This document shows positions 8,189 through 17,381 of a stretch of 49,712 nt of DNA, piece after piece. Below the pieces are notes generated by a model, which was not told the origin of the DNA, did not search any database, and was given only the letters and a program-made list of their open reading frames with translations. A program made the position numbers and the translations under genes. How positions within the stretch are numbered: the first letter of the stretch is position 1; every line of letters starts with the position of its first letter. Origin of the DNA: Chitinophagales bacterium (GTDB lineage Bacteria > Bacteroidota > Bacteroidia > Chitinophagales > Chitinophagaceae); the NCBI GenBank assembly GCA_013297995.1, contig JAAFJB010000019.1, positions 1 through 49,712 on the forward strand, given 5' to 3'.

Positions 8189-9783
8189 TTGATTATATCA
8201 TTGTTGGATCGGGCTGTACTGGGGCAATGGCGGCAGCAACTTTGTGTGCAAACGGTAAGCAAGTAGTAATATTAGATACTGGAATTGAAGGCAACCCTAC
8301 TGAAACGAATACGAATGATTTTATTAAAAAAAGATACCATGATCAGCAACAAGCTGATTTTTTCTTGGGCAAAAATTTAGAAGCTTTACAAGCGCCTACA
8401 CATGCTAATATTCCCCAACAAACGGCACAACGTAGTTTTATCACAAAACTCACTGATACATTATTACCAATTGAATCAACCCATTTTTTCCCTGTAGAAT
8501 CATTGGCATTGGGCGGTTTAGGAAACGGCTGGGGTTTGGGCGCATACACTTTCTCTGCGAATGAATTAAAAAGAGTAGGACTAAATGAAAAAGAGATATT
8601 GAACGCCTATAAACTAATAGCCGATAGAATTGGCATCTCTGGAGAAACAAATGATGACGCAAGTAGGTTTTGCCACAACAATACCATTCCACTGCAACCA
8701 CCGCTTGAAATAAATGCTACTGCAAATAGTTTGTATCAACAATACCAAAAAAAGAAACCCTTGTTTTCAGCAAAACATATTTCAATGGGTAAACCTTCGC
8801 TGGCCTTACTCAGTGCTGATAAAGACAATCGAAAAAGCTATGCTTACAACGACCTTGATTTTTATTCCAATGAAGGGAATAGTGCTTACCGACCCAATAT
8901 TACTATTGAAACATTAACGCACCAAGGAAAACTTGTTTATCGGAAAAACTGGTTGGTGATTTCTTTCAAAGAAGCGGACTATTATACCATTGTGTATTGC
9001 CTTAATATTGTTACCAAAGAAAAAAAAGAATTTTTTACCAAGAAATTAATACTGGCAGCAAGCACACTCAGCACTGCCCGCATCATTTTGCGTTCTTTTA
9101 ATAGCGATATAAAATTACCCGTTTTATGCAATGCATACACATATATGCCACTATTACATTGGCCACATCTAGGCAAACAGAACATAGGTAGGCATTGTGG
9201 TTTAGCGCAGTTGGCCATGTTTTATGATAGATTTAATAACCATGAGGAAGTTGCAATGGCATCTATTTACAATTATCGGTCTCTACTCAATTTTAGAATT
9301 TCAAAACAATTGCCGCTCAATTATGCCGATGGCAATAAACTATTGCAATTGCTTATGCCAGCCTTGTGCATTGCTGGTATTTTTCATCCCGCAGCTTACC
9401 AACCACAAAATTTTATCCGCTTACATAAAGCTGATTCTATAACAGGTGATCTATTACAAGCAGCGTACACATATTTAGGGGCAGAACAAGAAAATATACA
9501 CCATACGGAAAAAATATATGCTAGTGCTTTTTCCAAATTACAATGTTTGGTGTTAAAGAAAATGAGCACTCCAACTGGTGCCAGTATTCATTATGCAGGT
9601 ACACTACCCTTTAGTAGCAAGGATGAGCTGTTTCATATATCACCCGATGGCAAATTATATGGAACCAACCATGTATTTATTGCAGATGGTTCGGGGTTTA
9701 GCTATTTACCTGGAAAGGGACTTACACTTACCCTTATGGCAAATGCGCACAACGTTGCACTTAAAACCATGCAATATGAATAA
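8179..9783 (+). CDS. GMC-family FAD-dependent oxidoreductase
   Basis: 534 residues. The N-terminal FAD-binding Rossmann motif is YIIVGSGCTGAMAA (GxGxxG at residues 10-15), followed by an acidic strand end. ESLALGGLGNGWGLG near residue 110 is the GMC glycine-rich signature. The C-terminal region has HVFIADGSGFSYLPGKGLTL then MANAHNVA, as in GMC_oxred_C. It oxidises an alcohol, such as a sugar or sterol/lipid hydroxyl; the substrate cannot be read. It overlaps the preceding hypothetical gene by 10 nt and the following SDR gene by 8 nt, so it is firmly in the operon. Confidence 0.88.
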   Translation: MEVVDYIIVGSGCTGAMAAATLCANGKQVVILDTGIEGNPTETNTNDFIKKRYHDQQQADFFLGKNLEALQAPTHANIPQQTAQRSFITKLTDTLLPIESTHFFPVESLALGGLGNGWGLGAYTFSANELKRVGLNEKEILNAYKLIADRIGISGETNDDASRFCHNNTIPLQPPLEINATANSLYQQYQKKKPLFSAKHISMGKPSLALLSADKDNRKSYAYNDLDFYSNEGNSAYRPNITIETLTHQGKLVYRKNWLVISFKEADYYTIVYCLNIVTKEKKEFFTKKLILAASTLSTARIILRSFNSDIKLPVLCNAYTYMPLLHWPHLGKQNIGRHCGLAQLAMFYDRFNNHEEVAMASIYNYRSLLNFRISKQLPLNYADGNKLLQLLMPALCIAGIFHPAAYQPQNFIRLHKADSITGDLLQAAYTYLGAEQENIHHTEKIYASAFSKLQCLVLKKMSTPTGASIHYAGTLPFSSKDELFHISPDGKLYGTNHVFIADGSGFSYLPGKGLTLTLMANAHNVALKTMQYE

Positions 9784-10630
9784 AGTGGTAGCAGTAACCG
9801 GTGCCAATGGATTTATTGGTAAGTTGTTAGTAGCCAAATTATTTGAAGCTGGATATACAGTAAAAGCTTTTGTACATAAAATACCAGCTCAACAGCAACA
9901 GGGTATTCAATATTATTTGTATGAACTAGCCGCACCTATAGAGGCATCCTTATTTAAAGAAGTTGACATACTCATTCATTTGGCATTTCAGTTTAAGCCA
10001 ACTAGGGTAAACGGCGTAGATGTAAATATTTATGCAGCCAAAGAAATAAAAGCTTTAGCGCTACCCTATTATATTTTTGTATCTAGTTTTGCAGCAGCTC
10101 CCCCAATCACTAATTCTTATTATGGTAGAACAAAAGCTGAATTAGAAACAATTTTTTCCAACGATTTAATTATTCGGCCGGGCTTGGTATTGGGTAATGG
10201 TGGACTTTTTGAAAAAATAAAGCAACAGCTACAAAAAAATAGTTTTGTACCACTCTTACAAGGTGGAAGGCAAACCATGCAAACTATTTTTATTGATGAT
10301 TTAATAAACACAATACAGGCACTAATACAGCAAAAAGCAACAGGGCTTTATCAATTGGGTCTTGAAGATAGAATCACCTACAAGCAATTTATGTACACCA
10401 TAGCACGGGAACTAAACAAGAATATATTTTTTGTACCAGTTCCAGTTCGGCTGTTGAGCCTAGTTATAAAACTAGTAGGTATTTTTTCGTCTAATTCCTT
10501 TTCAAATGATAATCTTAATGGACTTTTAGCTTCTAAATACATAGATACTTCTGCCGAACAAAAAAGTTATGGTACCAACTGGTTGCCTTTCGAAAAAGCA
10601 ATAAAATTAATCTCTAAAACAAGACGATAA
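9776..10630 (+). CDS. NAD-dependent epimerase/dehydratase (extended SDR)
   Basis: 284 residues from the ATG at 9776, chosen because the conserved VAVTGANGFIGK (GxxGxxG at residues 9-15) begins only a few residues later and the ATG overlaps the GMC stop codon (ATGAATAA). An upstream in-frame ATG at 9578 lies deep inside the GMC gene and is not credible. The catalytic YxxxK is Y116-K120 (YGRTK). Such enzymes act on nucleotide sugars or on oxidised sterol/lipid substrates. Last gene of the plus-strand operon; it faces the methyltransferase gene with only 12 bp between. Confidence 0.85.
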   Translation: MNKVVAVTGANGFIGKLLVAKLFEAGYTVKAFVHKIPAQQQQGIQYYLYELAAPIEASLFKEVDILIHLAFQFKPTRVNGVDVNIYAAKEIKALALPYYIFVSSFAAAPPITNSYYGRTKAELETIFSNDLIIRPGLVLGNGGLFEKIKQQLQKNSFVPLLQGGRQTMQTIFIDDLINTIQALIQQKATGLYQLGLEDRITYKQFMYTIARELNKNIFFVPVPVRLLSLVIKLVGIFSSNSFSNDNLNGLLASKYIDTSAEQKSYGTNWLPFEKAIKLISKTRR

Positions 10631-10642
10631 AATAATCAAAAG

Positions 10643-11482
10643 CTATTTTTTTCTTAGTAAATAAAGCACTTGAAAGAAAAGTTCTTTACGTTTCAACACC
10701 TCAAAATCAGTCGCTAAAAATTGCTCCATTTTTAAATGATTGAACCCTAGATGTCCATAATTAGGCCACCAATTTTTTTCCATTCTTGAAGCATCTTTTA
10801 GGAATGCACTTCTCATTAAATTCCAAAAAGAGATGGGTTCTCTACCCATTCTCAATAACCATAAGCCGAAGCGCTGTATCAAAAATGAAATACCTACCAT
10901 TTTTGGAACAGTAACCAAAATAACGCCATCCTTTGTTAAGAGGGAAGTTAACTCAAGCAATACTTTTCGTTTTTCCTCATACATGGTTTCACCTGAACTG
11001 CCAATATGCTCCAGCACTTCTAAGATATAGGCTATTTTGTATTCTTTATTGGGTTTTGCCGCTAATGTTGATTCGATCTTGAAATCATTGTTGCAATAAA
11101 GCATTACATTATTGAGTTTTGCTTTCTCAACCAATATTTTAGCACTATCAATAAATTCAGGGGTAACGTCAATTCCAAAAACATGTTGATAATATTTTGA
11201 TAAAGACGGTATAAAAACCCCATCCGCACAACCAAAATCAATTACATTGTTTTCATTAAAATATTCTTTTGTGTATCTAAGTGCGGCTTCAAAGTGAAAA
11301 GTTTTAATTCGCACTACAATTCCTTCACCAGCATAATTATAATCCGTGTAGGACTTATTATTAGTACTAGAAAGTTTTGTTCGTGGTAGGTTATAGTGCC
11401 TAGAAAGCCCGTCTAACCATTCTTGGTAATAGTTGGCATTCAAACTCGCTATATTCTCTTTACTAGGTATAAAATACCTCAT
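10643..11482 (-). CDS. SAM-dependent class I methyltransferase
   Basis: 279 residues. Motif I is NVIDFGCADGVFIP near residue 80, followed by an acidic GIDVTPEFI strand and ILEVLEHIG, the usual order for a class I fold. The C-terminal part carries a hydrophobic stretch around FLIQRFGLWLL that may touch a membrane or a lipid substrate. It lies 3 bp downstream of the carbamoyltransferase gene, so the two are co-transcribed and may both decorate the same sugar or lipid (inference). Confidence 0.82.
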   Translation of the reverse strand: MRYFIPSKENIASLNANYYQEWLDGLSRHYNLPRTKLSSTNNKSYTDYNYAGEGIVVRIKTFHFEAALRYTKEYFNENNVIDFGCADGVFIPSLSKYYQHVFGIDVTPEFIDSAKILVEKAKLNNVMLYCNNDFKIESTLAAKPNKEYKIAYILEVLEHIGSSGETMYEEKRKVLLELTSLLTKDGVILVTVPKMVGISFLIQRFGLWLLRMGREPISFWNLMRSAFLKDASRMEKNWWPNYGHLGFNHLKMEQFLATDFEVLKRKELFFQVLYLLRKK

Positions 11483-11485
11483 ACA

Positions 11486-13210
11486 TTAGTTTTTAATAAC
11501 AATAATATCATTCAATACTAAATAATCAATATCGGCTTGAATAAAAGATTGTACCGCTTCTTCGGGTGAACAAACAATGGGCTCTCCTTTAATATTAAAT
11601 GAAGTATTAATCAACACTGGGTATCCGCTCTTTTTTTCGAATTCTTTTAATAGATAAAGCATGGAAGGGTTCTCCAATTCGTTTACCGTTTGTATTCTTA
11701 CCGTACCATCAACATGGGTTAATGAAGGCAATATTGTTTTGTATGCTTCACGAACATGGTACACCAATAGCATATAGGGATTGGGGTAATCATGATCAAA
11801 ATAAGTGCCGCAATTTTCTTCTGCAACAATAGCCGCAAACGGTCTAAAACCCTCTCTAAACTTCACCCTTCTATTTAAAATGTCTTTCATTGCTGGGTTC
11901 ATAGGATTGGCTAAAATACTTCTATTACCCAAGGCTCTTGGCCCAAACTCCATCCTTCCCTGAAACCAAGCCACAATTTTATTATCCAATAACTGTTTAG
12001 CCGTAAAATCATACACTTTATTGCCAAGTACTTCATAGCTAAGCCCTGCTGCTTCAATGGCTTTTATACACGCATCATTGGTATAAGCAGGTCCTAAAAA
12101 AGCGGTTTGCATGGGTTTTCTTTGTCTATTGAGTAGCTGGTGATTCACCAATAAAGCAGCTCCAATACCCGTGCCTGAATCGCCCGCAGCAGGTTGAATA
12201 AATATTTCTTTAAATAAGCCACACTTAGCAATGATGCCATTGGTAACACTGTTTAAAGCAACCCCACCTGCCATGCATAAGTTATTGCTTCCGGTAACTT
12301 TTTTTAAATGAGTAACCATATGTAACACCACATCTTCCACAATATGCTGCGCAGCAGCAGCCAGATCCAATTCATGATCGCTCCAATTTACTCCTTCAGT
12401 TTTTGAAGGGCCAAATGCATCGGTAAATTTTTTACTCACCCCAGACTTTCGCGTATAGTGATAAGAAAAGTAACGCATATCAAAAGCAAAGCCACCATTA
12501 TTTTTTAGCGTGATTAGTCTTTTCATTTGTTCATACACATCACTATTGGCATTGCCATAGGAAGCAAGGCCCATCATTTTACCTGGGCCTTCAATTAACT
12601 TAAATCCCAAGTGAATAGATATGGCTTGATAAAAAGCGCCCAAAGAATAGGGCGTATTAACGGTTTTAATTTTTTTAATTATATTCTTGTTACCATATCC
12701 CATAAGTGTTGTTGCCCATTCTCCGGCGCCATCAATGGTTAAGATGGCTGCTTCCTCAAAAGGAGACGGATAAAATGCACTTGCAGCATGGCATAAATGA
12801 TGTTCAAAAAAATGAAATTTGAATATCGGTTTCTTTGCGTGAAATAATTTTTTTAGCGTGTTAGGCAGCTGGTACATTTCGTGTAAATAATTCAACATGC
12901 CTAAGTTTTCCTCTACTTGAAAATGCTTTTGCTCTTTTAGTAGGCGGGGAACTTTATGCCAGAATTTAAACAAATAAACCGGGATATTAATTAATGAAAT
13001 TGTTGGATTCCAGAAAAAACCAATATGGTGAATATCATCAATAGATAATTTGCCATAATCTAAACAAGCTTGTAAAGCAGCTTTGGGAAAACCACCTGCA
13101 TGTTTTTTTCTATTTAATCGTTCTTCTTCAACTGCAAAAACAATTTCATCATCAATAATTAATGCGGCGGCGGCATCGTGCCCAAAACTATTAAATCCAA
13201 TAATGTTCAT
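11486..13210 (-). CDS. Carbamoyltransferase, NodU/CmcH/TobZ family
   Basis: 574 residues, full family length. It transfers a carbamoyl group from carbamoyl phosphate, via an adenylate, to a hydroxyl group. The N-terminal Kae1-like domain has the GFNSFGHDAAAALI strand and the metal-binding EHHLCHA (H137, H138, H141). MAGGVALNSVTNG and AGDSGTGIGAAL form the nucleotide site. The C-terminal Carbam_trans_C domain includes MEFGPRALGNRSILANP and VLINTSFNIKGEPIV. It is 6 bp behind the GT-C/TPR gene and 3 bp ahead of the methyltransferase gene. The product is probably an O-carbamoylated glycan or secondary metabolite. Confidence 0.93.
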   Translation of the reverse strand: MNIIGFNSFGHDAAAALIIDDEIVFAVEEERLNRKKHAGGFPKAALQACLDYGKLSIDDIHHIGFFWNPTISLINIPVYLFKFWHKVPRLLKEQKHFQVEENLGMLNYLHEMYQLPNTLKKLFHAKKPIFKFHFFEHHLCHAASAFYPSPFEEAAILTIDGAGEWATTLMGYGNKNIIKKIKTVNTPYSLGAFYQAISIHLGFKLIEGPGKMMGLASYGNANSDVYEQMKRLITLKNNGGFAFDMRYFSYHYTRKSGVSKKFTDAFGPSKTEGVNWSDHELDLAAAAQHIVEDVVLHMVTHLKKVTGSNNLCMAGGVALNSVTNGIIAKCGLFKEIFIQPAAGDSGTGIGAALLVNHQLLNRQRKPMQTAFLGPAYTNDACIKAIEAAGLSYEVLGNKVYDFTAKQLLDNKIVAWFQGRMEFGPRALGNRSILANPMNPAMKDILNRRVKFREGFRPFAAIVAEENCGTYFDHDYPNPYMLLVYHVREAYKTILPSLTHVDGTVRIQTVNELENPSMLYLLKEFEKKSGYPVLINTSFNIKGEPIVCSPEEAVQSFIQADIDYLVLNDIIVIKN

Positions 13211-13216
13211 ATGTAT

Positions 13217-15181
13217 TTATTTGTTATTCTTGCGGCGATATGCTTCGGCCAAATTACCTTTCAAGAGTTGGTTATTCGGATTAATGGCAATACCTTTATT
13301 GGCTGCATCAATTGCCTCATCGTACTTACCCAATTGATTGTACGCAGCACAAATATTATTATAGGCCAAATCATAGTTGGGATTTACTTCAAGGGCTTTT
13401 TTTGCCGCATCAATACATGGTTGATATGCGCCATATTGATACTGGGCTAAACTTAAATTTAAATAATTTTCCGCAGTAGGTGCTAAGTTTATAAGCGCAA
13501 TCAATGCTTCTATTTTATTTGTATTGTTTTTTTCATTTACTGGCTGCGCTTGTTGCAAAAGGGTAGCAATTTTTACAAATTGTTGGTGTCGGGGGCTTAT
13601 TGCCAATCCTTTATCTAATTGCAGTTTAGCCTCATCTAGCTGATGGTTGCGAATGAAGTGCTCGGCATAAAAAGCGTAGGTTTCAGGCACTAAAGCATTG
13701 AGGGAGAGGGATTGATTAAAAAAAGCTACTGCTGCTTCTTTCTTATTAGTAATACTATTTACAATGGCTAAATTGGTGTAAGCATACGCGTAATTAGGCC
13801 AAAGAGAAACTGTTTTTTTGTAACAATTTTCTGCTTCTACAAAATCACTCTTTGCCAATAAAGTATTGCCATAATTCATCCAAGCCCTGCCATTGTTTGG
13901 TGCTTTCACGGTGGCTTCTTTCCATAAGCTTTCTTCTGATAGCCAAATCTTATTTCGCTGATAAGTACCTATTGCATGCGCAGATAAAACTATAATAGCA
14001 ATACCCATTAATGCAAATTTCGCAGCACTTGATGCCATCCAGATTTTATGCAGCTGCAAGTATTGAACCAACGATGCTGTGGAGATAAATAAGCCAATAT
14101 AGGGTAAGAAGGGCCGATGATCGTTGAGCACTTCTGCAAAAGGAATAAAGCTACTCGTGGGTAATAAACAAATTAAAAACCATGCAATACCAAAAGCTAC
14201 AGGCTTTAGGGTGTTATGCTTACTGCACTGTATCATCTGCCAACATAGAAACAAGATAAATAATATTCCAGCCAATACGCGTTCATCGGTAAGGGAAGCA
14301 ACAGCCGTCCAGTCAGTATCAACCACCAAATTAAGGGGTAGTAAAAAATTATAGGTGTAATGAAAAATTACAAAGGGTTGCGTAAAGAGGTAGTTGAGCA
14401 GAGTTGTTCCACCAGCCGACCAGCCTTCGGGTGTAAGTTTCCGCGAAATAATAAAAACCAACACACTCAATACAATAGGTAGCCAAAGTTGTAATAGCTT
14501 ATTCAAGCATTTTTTTCCATTTTTAAGCCAAGTGCCAAAAGCAATATTTTCTTCAAAAAGCAATTGATACACAAATAATAGCGGCAAAAACATAAGTGCC
14601 TGCTCTTTTACAAAGAAGCCCAGTAAAGCAGGTATAAAATAAAAATACCATTTCCGCAAAGCAGGAAAATAAATATAACAAATGAATGATGCTACCACAC
14701 TTAAAGCACTAAAACTATCGCTACGTGCAATAATATAGTTGATGGTTTCCGCATTGGCGGTGTGAACCAGAAAAAAGAGGGTAGCAAAATAGGCAATCCC
14801 TTTATTAAATCCTGTTTTTGATATCTGGTTGAGTAGCTGAAAAATAAGTAGGTAAATAAAAAAAGCCAGTAGTAAAAAGCTTATGAAAATTGAAAGGTGA
14901 AATTGAAAAGGGTCGGGTTTTGTATTACCTGATAAAAAAATGTCTATTGTATTTAGCGTTGTTAAGCCGGGCCGATACGCTTGGTTGGCAGGAAGCGTGC
15001 TGGTTGTAGTAGCATCGGTAAAAAAAGAAGGGATATTCTTTATACTAAGGATGGCTTTGTTTTCTACAATGGTATGGAAATCATCAAAATGAAATGCATT
15101 GTGAAAATGATTAGAATAAACAAGGTATGCAATAGCAATAGCACTTATTGTAAGCAGTGCGTTTAGTAAATATTTATTCAT
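13217..15181 (-). CDS. Multi-spanning GT-C-like membrane protein with C-terminal TPR repeats
   Basis: 654 residues. The first two thirds contain about ten hydrophobic segments. After the first there is an acidic FHFDDF motif, which resembles the catalytic acidic loop of GT-C glycosyltransferases and TMTC-type O-mannosyltransferases. From about residue 430 a series of TPR units follows (NNGRAWMNYGNTLLAKSDF, YAYAYTNLAIV and NYDLAYNNICAAYNQLGKYD). The combination of GT-C membrane domain and TPR tail is known from TMTC-like proteins. It likely transfers a lipid-linked sugar at the membrane; the substrate is unknown. First gene of the minus-strand operon with the carbamoyltransferase and methyltransferase genes. 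Confidence 0.8.
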   Translation of the reverse strand: MNKYLLNALLTISAIAIAYLVYSNHFHNAFHFDDFHTIVENKAILSIKNIPSFFTDATTTSTLPANQAYRPGLTTLNTIDIFLSGNTKPDPFQFHLSIFISFLLLAFFIYLLIFQLLNQISKTGFNKGIAYFATLFFLVHTANAETINYIIARSDSFSALSVVASFICYIYFPALRKWYFYFIPALLGFFVKEQALMFLPLLFVYQLLFEENIAFGTWLKNGKKCLNKLLQLWLPIVLSVLVFIISRKLTPEGWSAGGTTLLNYLFTQPFVIFHYTYNFLLPLNLVVDTDWTAVASLTDERVLAGILFILFLCWQMIQCSKHNTLKPVAFGIAWFLICLLPTSSFIPFAEVLNDHRPFLPYIGLFISTASLVQYLQLHKIWMASSAAKFALMGIAIIVLSAHAIGTYQRNKIWLSEESLWKEATVKAPNNGRAWMNYGNTLLAKSDFVEAENCYKKTVSLWPNYAYAYTNLAIVNSITNKKEAAVAFFNQSLSLNALVPETYAFYAEHFIRNHQLDEAKLQLDKGLAISPRHQQFVKIATLLQQAQPVNEKNNTNKIEALIALINLAPTAENYLNLSLAQYQYGAYQPCIDAAKKALEVNPNYDLAYNNICAAYNQLGKYDEAIDAANKGIAINPNNQLLKGNLAEAYRRKNNK

Positions 15182-15227
15182 CAGTTATAGCACATTTTAA
15201 TTTGCAATCAGCATCCGCCCCGACGTG

Positions 15228-15258
15228 CCGACGTTCTGACGACCCGACGTTCTGACGA
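15228..15258. repeat. Two direct copies of CCGACGTTCTGACGA
   Basis: The 15-mer occurs at 15228-15242 and 15244-15258. Similar (GA)CGATCTGACGA strings appear near 20347 and 28846, beside REP-like elements, so this is probably a member of the same intergenic repeat family. It lies just behind the PorV-like stop codon. Confidence 0.6.
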
Positions 15259-15261
15259 GAT

Positions 15262-16395
15262 TTACTTGATGGTAAATATCAATCCCAACCGAAGCGTATT
15301 AGAAAGCGGGTTACGGTTCAGTCCATTACCACTGGGAACTATATACGATAAATTGGCGGTAACGCTTTTGTATTGGAATCCAGTTCCAGCAGAAAAATAT
15401 TGCCTTCCGCCTCTTTCTTTGCTCTCGTAGAAATAGCCAGAACGAAGCCAAAATTGTTTGTTTAAATTATACTCAATACCAATAGAGGTTTGGAGAGATT
15501 TGAAGGGACTTAAGTCGGTAGCGAATGAGCTGAACCAGCTATCGAAAACAGAATATCTTTTATAGGTGGCCAAATTATTTGAATCAGACAATGCATTGCC
15601 AGTAATCTGGGGCGGATCGGGTACCATTAATTTATTCACTTCAAACCCAAAAGAAATATGTTGATTATCGGCCAGTTGTTTGGTGTAATTAATACCGAGA
15701 CCCATGGTGGCGGGCAGATAGCTTTTATTTTGAGGGTCATTGCTGTAATTAATTTTAGGTCCCAGGTTTTGAAACACAAAGCCAGCTTGCCAGCCTTCTT
15801 GTTTAGCATCCAGTCCATTGTAATAAAGTCCTAAATCGGCAGCCACTGAATTCCCTGCTCTAAAAGTATTACCAAAACCAGCATCACCCAATGCCAATTG
15901 AGAACGGATATATTTTAGGTTGATGCCAACGGATAATTTAGGAGATAGCAATCTTGAATAGCCTGCTTCAATAGAATATTCATTGGGTTTAATATTGTTG
16001 AGCAGGTTTCCGTTAAAGTCAGTCAATTGTATATTCCCCAACGTAAAATATTTTACACCAACACTAATGGTCTGGTTATTTTTTAGTTTTCTATACCCAC
16101 CAGCACAAAATAAATTAACGTCTTTAAAGCCTGCATCTCTAAGCCAAGGAGCAGCGTTTAGAACCACTTCTGATTTTTTTTCTATAAAAGCAAGTCTTGC
16201 ATTGTTCATAAAAACAGCATTGGCATCGGGGGAGATAGCAATACCAATATCACCCATACCCCCGGAGCGGGCATCGGGCGAAACGCGCAAGAAGGGAACC
16301 GCAGTTGTAACAACATTTAGTTGTTGACTAAATAAATGATAACTAACCAATAATAAAGAAAAGAGGAAACTACTTTTTAAATTGAACTTTCTCAT
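15262..16395 (-). CDS. porV: PorV/PorQ-like outer-membrane protein (type IX secretion)
   Basis: 377 residues with a signal peptide (FLFSLLLVSYHLFSQQ). The mature N-terminus carries TTAVPFLRVSPDARSGGMGD and AISPDANAVFMNNARLAF, the hallmark of the PorV/LptO family, followed by many alternating beta strands that fit a FadL-like barrel. PorV accepts T9SS cargo after translocation and shuttles it to the sortase PorU. A cargo-like gene with a sorting domain lies divergently upstream. The similar PorQ or PorP families are less likely given the SPDARSGGMGD match. A -7 element (TAATTTTG) lies just upstream. Confidence 0.82.
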   Translation of the reverse strand: MRKFNLKSSFLFSLLLVSYHLFSQQLNVVTTAVPFLRVSPDARSGGMGDIGIAISPDANAVFMNNARLAFIEKKSEVVLNAAPWLRDAGFKDVNLFCAGGYRKLKNNQTISVGVKYFTLGNIQLTDFNGNLLNNIKPNEYSIEAGYSRLLSPKLSVGINLKYIRSQLALGDAGFGNTFRAGNSVAADLGLYYNGLDAKQEGWQAGFVFQNLGPKINYSNDPQNKSYLPATMGLGINYTKQLADNQHISFGFEVNKLMVPDPPQITGNALSDSNNLATYKRYSVFDSWFSSFATDLSPFKSLQTSIGIEYNLNKQFWLRSGYFYESKERGGRQYFSAGTGFQYKSVTANLSYIVPSGNGLNRNPLSNTLRLGLIFTIK

Positions 16396-16791
16396 AACAC
16401 AGTAGGGGGGTTGAGCAGCAAAATTAGGAATCTTTATTTGAATTGCTGTTGATCTATCGTTTGAAGAATACCGATATGATTAAATAAATTTTGTTTCATT
16501 AAAAAAGTTTTTTCTAAAAAAATTTAACTGCTAAAAATTCAAATTAGGAAAAAATAAACGGAAACTTTTTTATGCATTCATTAATGTTACAGAACGGGGT
16601 TTTTTTGTTATGAAACCCTATTTTATCTACACTAAAATATTTTTTGTAAAAGCAGTAAGCACTTGCGAGGCTGCACTTGGTTTAGGGGATTCATAAAAAT
16701 AAAGAAATATAATTTTAGTTTACGCTAGATATGCAAAAAATAATTTTATATTCGCATTAGTAACTTTGTTTTCCCCCAATACAAACGCTAC
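16396..16791. other. AT-rich divergent intergenic region with two promoter elements
   Basis: No ORF. On the minus strand TAATTTTG (16419-16426) lies 24 bp before the porV-like ATG. On the plus strand TAACTTTG (16761-16768) lies 24 bp before the ATG at 16792. Both fit TAnnTTTG, but neither has a good TTTG at 19 bp. The 300 bp between them is very AT-rich; I see no clear hairpin or repeat in it. Confidence 0.5.
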
Positions 16792-17343
16792 ATGCAACCG
16801 ACTATTTCATCATCAATCTCAAAATTTCTTTGTTCCAAATATTGTTATGCGCTATTACTATGCATACAAACCAGTTGGTATAATTCGGTTACCGCACAAA
16901 AAATTTCTAGGGATGTAGTTGCGTCAGCAGCAGAAACCGTTAAAACCCAAGGCATATCGGTAACCTATGTATTGGGTGAAGCCGTGGGTGATTTATTTGG
17001 AAGTTTCTCTAATTCTCGTTTTTTAACGGCAGGGTTTGGCCAGCCCGATATTGAGATAAAAGAAGTGTTGGATAAAAATCCCAATACTCGTTTTGTGGTT
17101 TACAATAACCCAACCCGAACGGGTTTGGCAAAGCTTGCTTTTAATAAAGTACCCGATGGTAATTATACCATACAGCTGATAGATGTGCTGGGGCGTACGC
17201 TGCAACAAATCACACAAAAAATTTCTAATAATAATTTGGTTTATATAGATATTAATATTGCGGGATATGCAAGTGGAGTTTATTTATTACGCATACAAAG
17301 CAATGTAAATATTGGTGGTGAACTAAAACTAATTAAACAATAA
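16792..17343 (+). CDS. Secreted protein with T9SS type A C-terminal sorting domain
   Basis: 183 residues. A hydrophobic signal-like stretch (CYALLLCIQTSWYNSVTA) lies near residues 18-35. The C-terminal 80 residues read as a Por_Secre_tail domain: VYNNPTRTG, LIDVLGRTLQQIT and YASGVYLLRIQS. That targets the protein through the type IX system to the surface. The middle part, about 60 residues with SVTYVLGEAVGDLFG, is a short module often seen at the start of such proteins. The collagen-like gene begins 38 bp downstream, so the two may be co-expressed, and the porV-like gene is divergent. Confidence 0.8.
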   Translation: MQPTISSSISKFLCSKYCYALLLCIQTSWYNSVTAQKISRDVVASAAETVKTQGISVTYVLGEAVGDLFGSFSNSRFLTAGFGQPDIEIKEVLDKNPNTRFVVYNNPTRTGLAKLAFNKVPDGNYTIQLIDVLGRTLQQITQKISNNNLVYIDINIAGYASGVYLLRIQSNVNIGGELKLIKQ

Positions 17344-17381
17344 TCCCCCTGATTATTTATTGAACTTACTAATTACAGTTT

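Noticed and set aside
9578..9775. Upstream start for the SDR gene
   Set aside because: It would overlap the GMC coding region by about 200 bp; the Rossmann motif begins right after the ATG at 9776.
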